Shown here one piece after another: positions 27,980 to 35,634 of a stretch of DNA of 64,000 bases. Source of the stretch: Nitrospira sp. (GTDB lineage: Bacteria > Nitrospirota > Nitrospiria > Nitrospirales > Nitrospiraceae). The notes under the pieces were generated by a model that was not told the origin of the DNA, did not search any database, and was given only the letters and a program-made list of their open reading frames with translations. The translations under genes were made by a program, and so were the position numbers. How positions within the stretch are numbered: the stretch's first letter is position 1; every line of letters starts with the position of its first letter. The stretch spans positions 310,001 through 374,000 of the forward strand of contig JADJXO010000013.1 of the NCBI GenBank assembly GCA_016715825.1, given 5' to 3'.

Positions 27980-28102
27980 TCAACAAGGGCACTGAATGCC
28001 GGCAAACCAGTAGAAGAACCATAGACCAACAGCACACGTGATATAGAAAATCATCTTACCAATTTTTACCTTGATCTCGCTGTCAGGGGTAGATGTTGCC
28101 AT
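27980..28102 (-). CDS. 40-aa single-span membrane protein ending in Cys-Pro-Cys
   Basis: 41 codons including stop, 88 bases upstream of the 43-aa gene and in the same direction. A GGGAGTG tract lies about 10 bases before the ATG. A charged start (SEIKVKIGK) leads into one hydrophobic aromatic helix (MIFYITCAVGLWFFYWFAG), and the protein ends IQCPC. The CPC end could bind a metal or be lipidated; this is a guess. It is probably a small subunit or assembly factor of the adjacent oxidase. Confidence 0.6.
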   Translation of the reverse strand: MATSTPDSEIKVKIGKMIFYITCAVGLWFFYWFAGIQCPC

Positions 28103-28226
28103 TTCAGTTTTCACTCCCGATCAATATATTTGGTAGGCAGTTCAGAATTATTACGTTTTCTTGACAGGCACCCAGGCCTAATGTTATCTGATTCCGTTGC
28201 TTGCGCACGAAAAAACAGGAGAAACT

Positions 28227-28331
28227 GTGACAAAAAACTCAAAAGTGTTCGACATTATAGTTTTGGCTGGTATGGTTGTCAACATCATTTTGGCCGTGTT
28301 TTTGATTCTCTACTACTTTGACTTTCTGTAA
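28227..28331 (+). CDS. 34-aa single-span membrane protein (GTG start)
   Basis: A plus-strand frame of 35 codons including stop, with AGGAG (28217-28221) five bases before a GTG. After a short polar start (MTKNSKVFD) almost all of the rest is one hydrophobic helix ending YYFDFL. It is transcribed away from the two small minus-strand genes and ends 6 bases before the 3' end of the convergent SUMF1 gene. The ribosome-binding site and the clean transmembrane composition support coding. Function unknown. Confidence 0.5.
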   Translation: MTKNSKVFDIIVLAGMVVNIILAVFLILYYFDFL

Positions 28332-28336
28332 TTTCT

Positions 28337-29248
28337 TCACGTGTTTTCCTCTCCGCCGCCGGGAGTTTTTCCTTTCGAACTCGCACATCGAAACCCGATG
28401 GTTTCATCTCTAAAATCAGGCATCATCTTACTTCGACTCGTGATCCGGATATCCAGCCCAGTCGTCGTATGGCCTCCACCCCTGAGCACACGATAGGTCC
28501 CATGCTCTGGACTCATCGGATTTCGTTCCGGCGATTCCTTGTAGTAGGTCTCGTTGTACCAATCATCCACCCATTCGATAACATTACCAGCCCCGTCCAT
28601 AACTCCATACGGACTCGTATCCGTCACAAACGTCCCTACTCGCGCTGAGACCTCATGGCCATCTTGCACTCGAGCCCAATTGGCCCCATCTGGCTGCTCA
28701 CGATTCCCCCATGGCCAAAGCCTGCCGTCAGCCCCTCGCATTGCCTTTTCCCACTCCGCCTCAGTCGGGAGCCGCTTTCCCCTCCAGCGGCAGTATTCCG
28801 ACGCATCTTCCCACGAGACATAGACGACCGGTTGATTGACACCTCGCACCTTACTCCCACTCTTTGCATAGCGCGAAGGCAGCCCCGGCTTTCGATGACC
28901 TGTGGCCGTCACAAATTGTTGATACTGGTGATTCGTTACTTCGTACCGATCGATGGAAAAGGCATCAAGAAAAATGGTGCGCTGCGGTTGTTCGTCGAAT
29001 CCACCGTCATTCGTTCCTCGAATGAACGGTCCAGCTGAAATGACAACCATCTCTTCCTGAATGGGCTCTTCCTGGAGGGGCTCTTCCCCAGAAGCAGCGT
29101 CTATCCCTCGCTCAACCTCACCGGAACTTTCTGACGCTGACTCCTCATATGGGGTCACGGTCGTACCGCGCATGATCGCAACGATCGGCATGGCGGCACA
29201 TGCCAGCACCACAAAAAGAAATACCAGCTTAAACTTAGATTCTAACAT
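28337..29248 (-). CDS. Membrane-anchored SUMF1/FGE-fold protein, copy 1
   Basis: A protein of 303 aa with one N-terminal membrane anchor (about residues 6-26), an acidic linker, and then a SUMF1 domain (about 65-300). Fold landmarks are the AGPFIRGTNDGG start, KRLPTEAEWEKAMRG, YPYG-type PYGVMDGAGNVIEW, and a final GFRCA. The Cys pair used by true formylglycine-generating enzymes is not seen, so sulfatase activation is unlikely. It probably has a structural or assembly role outside the membrane. It is paired with a second copy 29 bases upstream, within the oxidase cluster. Confidence 0.85.
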   Translation of the reverse strand: MLESKFKLVFLFVVLACAAMPIVAIMRGTTVTPYEESASESSGEVERGIDAASGEEPLQEEPIQEEMVVISAGPFIRGTNDGGFDEQPQRTIFLDAFSIDRYEVTNHQYQQFVTATGHRKPGLPSRYAKSGSKVRGVNQPVVYVSWEDASEYCRWRGKRLPTEAEWEKAMRGADGRLWPWGNREQPDGANWARVQDGHEVSARVGTFVTDTSPYGVMDGAGNVIEWVDDWYNETYYKESPERNPMSPEHGTYRVLRGGGHTTTGLDIRITSRSKMMPDFRDETIGFRCASSKGKTPGGGEENT

Positions 29249-29277
29249 CGCCCCTCGAGCAGAGAATCCCTGCCCAC

Positions 29278-30171
29278 CTATTCCAGATCACTTGCGCATC
29301 GAACACCGATCGTCACGTCTGCACGCCAATGCTTCGCAGCAAATCGCTTAGATAACCGCGCATTGTGCTCCGTCTCTCGCCACGAACCGCCGCGTACGAC
29401 TTTCAGGTCCGCGTTGTCTGGCCCCTTCGGATCACGAAACGGTGATTTCTTATAGTATTGCTCATCGTAGGAATCTTCAACCCACTCGGCAACGTTACCC
29501 GTCATATCATAGAGACCATAGGGACTGCGGCCCGCCTCGAAGGACCCAGGTGGCGCCAAATATTTATAGCCGTCTTCGCTACCATCTACGTTGGCCGCAT
29601 TGGTGACGAACGTGTCTCCCCACGGATAGGTCCTCTTACTTTCTCCACGTCCGGCCTTCTCCCATTCCGCCTCGGTAGGAAGCCGTTTGCCCGCCCACTT
29701 ACAGTAGGCGACCGCATCATCCCACGAGACGCTCATCGCCGAGAATTCCGGTTTCAACACCTTCGACTGATCGTCTTCAAAGACCTCGATTCTCGGATTT
29801 CCTCGCTTCGTCATCTTTGCAAAGCGCATGTATTCTTCTTGCGTGACTTCCTTCCGGTCAAGATAAAACCCCTTCAAGTAGACTTGATGCTCGGGCGCTT
29901 CGTCGGGATCGCCATCATTGCTTCCCATCGTAAATGGACCTTCTGGAATCTGGACCATTTCCCGCCCTTCATCTCCTATCCTCGTCTGATACATCGAGAA
30001 GTCTTGCGCCGACAGACTGGTTGCCGTCGGTCGATCTTCCGACTTCACCGAGGCCGCGAGCTCTTTCATTTTTTTCGCCTTGTAGGACTCATACCCCAGC
30101 AAGCCGATCATCAGAAAAAACGATGCGAACACGAAAATAATAGACCCGACAAGCACACCTTTATTTTCCAC
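29278..30171 (-). CDS. Membrane-anchored SUMF1/FGE-fold protein, copy 2
   Basis: A protein of 297 aa with an N-terminal anchor (about residues 8-27) and a SUMF1 domain from about residue 72: EGPFTMGSNDGDPDEAPEHQ, GKRLPTEAEWEKAGRGE, SPYGLYDMTGNVAEWVED, VRGGSW and a terminal GVRCA. The catalytic Cys pair of formylglycine-generating enzymes is missing here as well. It has the same architecture as its neighbour, but the linkers and loops differ, so the two are old paralogues. Its place in a respiratory gene block suggests a role tied to the cytochromes; that is inference. Confidence 0.87.
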   Translation of the reverse strand: MENKGVLVGSIIFVFASFFLMIGLLGYESYKAKKMKELAASVKSEDRPTATSLSAQDFSMYQTRIGDEGREMVQIPEGPFTMGSNDGDPDEAPEHQVYLKGFYLDRKEVTQEEYMRFAKMTKRGNPRIEVFEDDQSKVLKPEFSAMSVSWDDAVAYCKWAGKRLPTEAEWEKAGRGESKRTYPWGDTFVTNAANVDGSEDGYKYLAPPGSFEAGRSPYGLYDMTGNVAEWVEDSYDEQYYKKSPFRDPKGPDNADLKVVRGGSWRETEHNARLSKRFAAKHWRADVTIGVRCASDLE

Positions 30172-30200
30172 AATTACCTCTACAACCCTACCATCATAAT

Positions 30201-30563
30201 CTATGAAGATGTCGAGGGGCCAGCCTGTCCAGCTGCAGCCTTCCTCGCAGCGCGCACATCAAGCAACATGGAAATCTGAACCCCAAGAAAGCCCCCCATT
30301 GCAGCTCCCGCCCCTGCACCAACCCAGATACGATCAACCCCCGCCATCAGCCAGGCCAATAGGCCTCCGAGCAAGGTCCCGACAAGGATACTGATCAGAA
30401 ATCTGCGGCCACCAAGAAAGCCAATCACGCCCCCGAGTAGAACTCCGATAGTGAGAGCCAGAGGCATCAACCCGCTGCCCATCGTCTCACCAATCAGCAT
30501 ACCGACGGTACCCATCACGGCCATCCCGAGCGTAATGTCGATTACCTTTCCTTTCGTCACCAT
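30201..30563 (-). CDS. Gly-rich small integral membrane protein
   Basis: A protein of 120 aa, nearly all hydrophobic and Gly-rich, with three to four short spans (about residues 10-27, 32-48, 55-75, 80-100) and GG/GxxG repeats that recall glycine-zipper proteins. The C-terminal tail is Ala/Ser-rich. It lies between the SUMF1 pair and the DUF3047 gene in the same direction. No family or function was recognised. Confidence 0.7.
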   Translation of the reverse strand: MVTKGKVIDITLGMAVMGTVGMLIGETMGSGLMPLALTIGVLLGGVIGFLGGRRFLISILVGTLLGGLLAWLMAGVDRIWVGAGAGAAMGGFLGVQISMLLDVRAARKAAAGQAGPSTSS

Positions 30564-30599
30564 GGTTCAACCCATCAGAGGAAACTGAACGTGCCGCCT

Positions 30600-31253
30600 T
30601 TAGTTAGCCGGAACGGCAATCAGCGGACCAAAATCGATCTCGACACCGGGAGCCGCGACGATCGAAATCCCCCACGCCTTTGCCGCCGGCTCATGCTCGT
30701 GGATCCGCTTAAAGTCTTCGTACACATTAATCCGTTCTTCAAACCACTGTCCGATATCTTGAGTTCCGCTTTGCACGACCATCTCCGAACCACTGAACAT
30801 GCCGCCTTCCGTGAACGTCCCCTCTGGCTTAGACCCGCTCCAGACATACTTCGTAAAGACCGGGATAAAGAGCAGGTCGGTATCCAACGAGGCGTAGACG
30901 GCGGCAAGCGGCTCCGCTCCACTCGAAGCCTTATTGAGACGCCATCGCCAAGTCAAGACGGGATAGGCTTTCGGGTCCCAATCGATTTTCTTTTTCTTAA
31001 TCCGCTGGCCAGCGTCCTTCGCCGACAAGAAGGCACCCCCGTTCTCCGATTGCACCTTATAGGCTTCACGCCCTTTCGATTGACTTCGCTGATTTTCATG
31101 ATCCCACTGGGAAGGAAATCCATCAGGCTCGGTCGCTTGAAAGTCTTCCAACACCAACACCTGTCCTTCTGCTGCGACAGAGTCCTGCCAGGCCCCCACC
31201 GCTATGATCATCCCGAGCGCAATTGCTACGAATACCGATACACGACTCCCCAT
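30600..31253 (-). CDS. Exported DUF3047 protein
   Basis: A protein of 217 aa from the ATG at 31253 (AAGGGA at suitable distance); much longer upstream in-frame extensions run into the CydA-like gene and are rejected. Signal peptide residues 1-24 (cleavage near VAA-EGQ). The mature chain has the DUF3047 pattern LxxEDFxxxxxxxFPxxW, KxYPVLTWRWRL, and a C-terminal half with YVWSGS. It is a periplasmic beta protein of unknown role. It follows the second CydA-like gene by 17 bases and is probably cotranscribed with it. Confidence 0.82.
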   Translation of the reverse strand: MGSRVSVFVAIALGMIIAVGAWQDSVAAEGQVLVLEDFQATEPDGFPSQWDHENQRSQSKGREAYKVQSENGGAFLSAKDAGQRIKKKKIDWDPKAYPVLTWRWRLNKASSGAEPLAAVYASLDTDLLFIPVFTKYVWSGSKPEGTFTEGGMFSGSEMVVQSGTQDIGQWFEERINVYEDFKRIHEHEPAAKAWGISIVAAPGVEIDFGPLIAVPAN

Positions 31254-31270
31254 AGATACCATTCCCTTTC

Positions 31271-33154
31271 TTACGTTTCGTGCGACGAAGCCGGTTGGAG
31301 CAGCGGGACCTGCTCCTCTCGGAATTCCTCGCCCATCGCCGGCCGTTGCCCCCGTTGGCACATCCAGAACAATACGAGCACGGCCGCCCAAAAAACCACC
31401 ATATTCAAGGTCACCATTTTCGTAGCGTACTGAAGGTCCGGGGTGAACGCCCATGGTGACACATCAGCCATCAGTTCACTGACATGCCAGGACAACCTCC
31501 CCGAGGAACGAATATAGCCCATTAAGCCCATCACCCAGCTGAAGGACGCCGCTAGACCGAATAATCCGACCATGCCACGCAGTGGAATCTTCCCCCACTG
31601 GATCGGGCCATGGACCACCGCACCTCGAAGCATCAAGCGGTTGACGACCACGCCGACCACAATCACCGTCAAGGTCGTAAATGCTTGCGGAGCCGAGAGA
31701 CCGACACGGATCTTGGCCGGCAAGTAAAACCCATAGATGGACAGCCAGATCACATTCAACGCGCCGATGACATAAAGCACCGTGATCAACGTGTTTCCGG
31801 CCCGGATCCATGAAATAGTCATCGTGCGATTCGCGCGGCGATAGTACAAGAAGCTCAACGCGGTCACGAGAATCATGATATTGACGGCACCGTTCTTGGC
31901 CGACATCACGCCGTAGTTGCCGATCACGGGATGCTGCGCGCCCCCCATGGCTTTGACTTCGCTGGCAGACATCAGCATCGTGTGCGGGGTCAACCAAATG
32001 AAAAGCGCCAGTACGAGGATGCTCAATAAGAGTTGGTAATAGGGTTGATAGCGCTCGCCTCCTTTGATCCTTGCCATGCTTTGCCAAAGATAGTAGTTGA
32101 TCCCTAAAAACAGGACCCCGATGAGAAGCGCCTGCACCACAAAAAGCCACGTGAGCAACCCACCCATCATCGTGACACCCATAGTCTGACGAAACACGAA
32201 CACGGACTTCATCAGCCAATACCCCGCGATCGGCATAGGAAGAAGCGCACACACGGTGACAAACAGGAAGACATAGCCCACCCAATCGAAGTAGGCCCGT
32301 TCCTCGTCGGTCTTGCTGGTAAAAAACCGATAGCAGGCGTAGGCCAGCACCACGGCTCCGCCGGACATGATGTCCGCCAGAAAGCGATGCACGTTCAGCG
32401 GATTCCAAAGGGCCGAGTGCAAGAGGTGCCAGATATTTCCTAAAAACCGCCCCTGTTCATCCACGCCTGCCGGCGACATCATGAAGGACGACCAGGAATT
32501 CGCCAGCATGAGTAGCGCGGTGCCCACGATGTTCGTCAGAATGCCGATCGCCGCGTGGATCCATTTCAACCCTCGCTCAGCCATCCGACTCCAGCTGTAG
32601 TAGTAGACGATCAGCAGAATCGTCTCTCCGACAAACACCGCAGCATATAGCGGCATGAACGACTTGAATGTCCCACCCATGTAATTCATGAAACTGGGGT
32701 AGAGCATAATGAACAGAGTGAGCATCAGACTGCCGATCAGTGCGGTTACGGATAGTGCCAGCACGGCTACCTTGGCCAGATCCCGAGCCAGCCCGTCGTA
32801 TCGGAGCGCTAACGCAGGCTTCTTCGTCGTCAATCCAAGGAACTCGATCAGCGCACAAAACAACGGAAGCGCCAGAACAAACCCGCCAAAATATGTATGT
32901 TGCTGCGTGATAAACCAGATGAGCTGCCGACTATCCAACGAACTGATCTGTGGATAGACCGTCTCTTGAGGAGCCGGCGCGGGAGGTCCCTGTGGAGTGC
33001 CCTCCGTCCCAAAATACACATCCACCGCAGATTCGGCGAAAGACGGATCAGGGCCGTTCCACGCAAACCCCATGGCAATCGACAATAAGGCAACACAGAT
33101 CGCCGCTCTCAACATGGAACGCATGACTCGAACTGCTCGCCCCATACCTCTCAC
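31271..33154 (-). CDS. Cytochrome bd-like oxidase subunit I (CydA-like), paralogue 2
   Basis: A protein of 627 aa. Like paralogue 1 it has an N-terminal span, a short Pro-rich periplasmic segment and about 14 helices. Conserved landmarks are TQQHTYFGGF, GETILLIVYYYSW, ANSWSSFMMSPAG, NPLNVHRFLADIM and HTMLMSASEVKAMGG. The two paralogues keep the same motifs but differ in loops. The start overlaps the upstream gene's stop as ATGA. The quinol-binding Q-loop of classical CydA is not obvious, so the donor could be cytochrome c rather than quinol. No CydB is present. Confidence 0.87.
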   Translation of the reverse strand: MRGMGRAVRVMRSMLRAAICVALLSIAMGFAWNGPDPSFAESAVDVYFGTEGTPQGPPAPAPQETVYPQISSLDSRQLIWFITQQHTYFGGFVLALPLFCALIEFLGLTTKKPALALRYDGLARDLAKVAVLALSVTALIGSLMLTLFIMLYPSFMNYMGGTFKSFMPLYAAVFVGETILLIVYYYSWSRMAERGLKWIHAAIGILTNIVGTALLMLANSWSSFMMSPAGVDEQGRFLGNIWHLLHSALWNPLNVHRFLADIMSGGAVVLAYACYRFFTSKTDEERAYFDWVGYVFLFVTVCALLPMPIAGYWLMKSVFVFRQTMGVTMMGGLLTWLFVVQALLIGVLFLGINYYLWQSMARIKGGERYQPYYQLLLSILVLALFIWLTPHTMLMSASEVKAMGGAQHPVIGNYGVMSAKNGAVNIMILVTALSFLYYRRANRTMTISWIRAGNTLITVLYVIGALNVIWLSIYGFYLPAKIRVGLSAPQAFTTLTVIVVGVVVNRLMLRGAVVHGPIQWGKIPLRGMVGLFGLAASFSWVMGLMGYIRSSGRLSWHVSELMADVSPWAFTPDLQYATKMVTLNMVVFWAAVLVLFWMCQRGQRPAMGEEFREEQVPLLQPASSHET

Positions 33155-34278
33155 CCCTTTGTTCCGTTCTTCTCGAACGCCAATTCCACTCCAACGCTTT
33201 GGGGGGAACTGACCTGTTTGCCAAGAATCCCCATCACGAACGGGCAGCGCAACAAGCCGCTTGATAGTTGTGGAGCCTGCTCATTTTCCACGTAACGACG
33301 ATAGCCCAGATAGTACCCGTACCCCGCCATCATCGCCGCCACGAAGGCACCCATCACAACGGCAACACCCGGCGTAATTGCCGGCTCCCTGGCCACAAAC
33401 AACACGAGTCCCATGGCCACGAGGTAGTAGGTCGACGCAAATGCCATCCCAGGCCACCACCAATATTTGAGCAATTCAGCCGGTCTCGTCTGACGGAATG
33501 TCTGGATCCAGGATCCCGAAGGATTGAGCCCACCCAAATAGGCACAGAGCGCAAGCCCTCCCGCCAATACCGTCATGCCCAGGAGCTGTACCAATGCGGC
33601 ATTGTGCGCATCGTCGATCGCCGCTCCAAGCAGCGTCGCAATCGCGCCAATCCCCATGCCCGCCACAGCCCAGGCCCCCACCCGCGATGCCCGTCGTTGT
33701 ACCAGCAAACGCAGCTGCTCCCCGTCCGGAAACGTCACAAACGGACGGCCCAACACCGAAAGCCGACGCACATGCCCGATCTCAAACGCATCACGCGCGA
33801 CGGATGTGCAGGCGATGATGACCGCCATCATCGCCGGCCCGTCAGGATGTTGAAGATAACTGTAGTGCATGATCCACAAGAGGGTGAGGACCAACAGAGA
33901 CAGCTGAACGCCATACACCGCACCAATCCAACCGACCACCCAGCTGAGGAGACGTAGACCGTCCTGACTGGCGATGGAGGACCAGGTTGCGGCACGTCCG
34001 ACCCGATAGGCCAAGAACGCCGTCACCATGGCCACGAGACTGCTGACCGCCAGCAAGACTAACGGTTCGGTAATCGGCACAAGGTGTTTCGCCAACCGAT
34101 ACACCCCGAAGGCGACCAGACCAGGCACAAACATCACGATCCGTTTTTTCCGGCGAACGGCATCCTCCGTCACCGCGAGGGTTAAACTCGGAAGTACTCG
34201 TAACGCCATTCTGTGCAACATCAGTATCCCGTCGCTCGTGAAACGTCGTTCGTGAAGCGCATAGCGGAACAGCTCCAC
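33151..34278 (-). CDS. Integral membrane protein upstream of the bd-like oxidase
   Basis: A protein of 375 aa with about eight hydrophobic spans from residue 55 onward, organised as two similar halves. A hydrophilic section around residues 175-200 (RRLSVLGRPFVTFPDGEQLRLL) separates them. No named family was recognised. Its stop overlaps the following CydA-like start by 4 bp, which implies coupled translation and a role with that oxidase, perhaps as a partner subunit. It lacks CydB-like motifs as far as can be judged. Confidence 0.7.
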   Translation of the reverse strand: MELFRYALHERRFTSDGILMLHRMALRVLPSLTLAVTEDAVRRKKRIVMFVPGLVAFGVYRLAKHLVPITEPLVLLAVSSLVAMVTAFLAYRVGRAATWSSIASQDGLRLLSWVVGWIGAVYGVQLSLLVLTLLWIMHYSYLQHPDGPAMMAVIIACTSVARDAFEIGHVRRLSVLGRPFVTFPDGEQLRLLVQRRASRVGAWAVAGMGIGAIATLLGAAIDDAHNAALVQLLGMTVLAGGLALCAYLGGLNPSGSWIQTFRQTRPAELLKYWWWPGMAFASTYYLVAMGLVLFVAREPAITPGVAVVMGAFVAAMMAGYGYYLGYRRYVENEQAPQLSSGLLRCPFVMGILGKQVSSPQSVGVELAFEKNGTKG

Positions 34279-34311
34279 TTTCTAGGATTAATTCGCATCA
34301 TCTTGGACGTG

Positions 34312-34812
34312 TCACGCTTCACGCTTCACGTTGCTCATCCCAAAATACTTTGCCTTCACCTCTTCCATCAGAGAGACTGTGACACGGGAGAGGCTTCGAT
34401 CCGCCGCTGTCCGTTCAAGCTCGATGCGCGCCATGGCACGAACAGGAGCCGGCACTCGCTCCAACCGCCGCTCCGCCTCTGGATCCCATTCGATACGCTC
34501 CCCGGTTCGTGGCCGTAGGAGCGCATCATAGGTCACGACACGGTCACCGTGACGACGAACATCTTGCTCGATCTCCTCCCGAACCAACAGGGCCAGATAC
34601 GGCGGCATCCGCTCCAGTCGATGTAGGGCCTCATCAGTCCAGAGCAATCGATCAACGAACTGCCGTGGCTCACCTTCCGGCACATCGATACCAACTTTCA
34701 ACCCACACCCTCGGCATTCCGATCGGATGAACCATTGGGCTGCACCATCGGTATTCATCCGCTCTTCGATCCCTTCTGTGTGCATCCAACGACCGCATCC
34801 ACATGTCAGCAT
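34312..34812 (-). CDS. Small protein with two PCP_red-type domains
   Basis: A protein of 166 aa. After a Cys-containing N-terminus (CGCGRW, then CRGCG) come two tandem helical units: WTDEALHRLERMPPYLALLV... and WDPEAERRLERVPAPVRAMA.... The second, followed by VTVSLMEEVKAKYFGM, fits the C-terminal PCP_red domain of light-independent protochlorophyllide reductase, which also occurs alone in non-phototrophs. The CxC and CxxC pairs could bind zinc. It sits between a DUF420-like gene and the oxidase genes, suggesting a respiratory assembly role. Its last codons contain a GTGAAGC repeat. Confidence 0.65.
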   Translation of the reverse strand: MLTCGCGRWMHTEGIEERMNTDGAAQWFIRSECRGCGLKVGIDVPEGEPRQFVDRLLWTDEALHRLERMPPYLALLVREEIEQDVRRHGDRVVTYDALLRPRTGERIEWDPEAERRLERVPAPVRAMARIELERTAADRSLSRVTVSLMEEVKAKYFGMSNVKREA

Positions 34813-34821
34813 AGCAATATG

Positions 34822-35535
34822 CTACCCAATCTTCCCGGGGTAGAGGATATACAGCATCGTGTAGGTAAAGCTTCCGGTGACGAACAATACGCAATAGATC
34901 ACCATCGTAAACCTGCCAAGTGCACGGTGTCGTTTCGCCCCATCAGGCCAAATCCGTTGAATGGTCATCTCGATCGCAAAAACAAACGCCACCAGAAGGA
35001 GAAACACCAGATACACTTCCAGCTTTCTCATCGAAAATCCAGCCATGGCGACACGCGAATAAAAGAGCCCTAATACCACCATAGCAATCGCACCGAAGAT
35101 CAGACTCACCCTCTTCCACGTCGTGAGCAACCGGGATTCTCGAAGAGACCGAACGCCATGGATGAACTGCTGGGACCGAAAGCCCAACACGATCATATAG
35201 ACCGCCATGATCAGACCGATGATGACGAGAATAATATGGAGTGTCAGGACGGGAATGAAGACATAATCATAGAGCGACTGGGATCCACCGAATCCTTCCT
35301 TCCCCTCAACGGCCAGGACACCAAGCTGTCGAAACAGGTAATACGCGATAAAGAAGCTGAGCATGGAAATCATGCCGCCCAGCATCAGCCAATGGTGCGC
35401 ATCAGCATGTCGTCTTCGAGCTTGGAACCAGCCCACGATGAAGAGCCCAGTAAACAGCGTCGCCATCAGCTGGCTTAAATCCGCCCCGATTGTTGCATGG
35501 GTCCCTAAAAACCCTGATTCCCGTAACCAATCCAT
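34822..35535 (-). CDS. DUF420-like membrane protein
   Basis: A protein of 237 aa with six to seven predicted spans. RRRHADAHHWLMLGGMI, with several His residues, opens the second span, and paired aromatic/His positions follow (YDYVFIPVLTLHI). The pattern resembles DUF420 proteins, some of which (CtaM) help to assemble haem-copper oxidases. It is the most upstream gene of the oxidase block on this strand, 9 bases before the PCP_red gene. An assembly role for the bd-like oxidase is inferred from that context. Confidence 0.62.
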   Translation of the reverse strand: MDWLRESGFLGTHATIGADLSQLMATLFTGLFIVGWFQARRRHADAHHWLMLGGMISMLSFFIAYYLFRQLGVLAVEGKEGFGGSQSLYDYVFIPVLTLHIILVIIGLIMAVYMIVLGFRSQQFIHGVRSLRESRLLTTWKRVSLIFGAIAMVVLGLFYSRVAMAGFSMRKLEVYLVFLLLVAFVFAIEMTIQRIWPDGAKRHRALGRFTMVIYCVLFVTGSFTYTMLYILYPGKIG

Positions 35536-35634
35536 TACGACCGTTCACCCATTTTCTCAGCCATCTATCCACGCTTGTTCACCAACCGAGGTGGGAAACA
35601 CGCGTTCTTTCGAATCTCCAGTGGCGACAAGAGG

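Noticed and set aside
28337..30171. True formylglycine-generating enzymes
   Set aside because: The active-site cysteine pair is missing and no sulfatase gene lies nearby.
30591..31433. 280-codon plus-strand frame opposite the DUF3047 gene
   Set aside because: Antisense shadow with no signal peptide logic; the minus strand carries recognisable DUF3047 motifs.
31476..32408. Long 310-codon frame on minus inside the second CydA-like gene
   Set aside because: It is an out-of-frame shadow; the membrane protein frame is conserved and the alternative has Arg/His-rich random composition.
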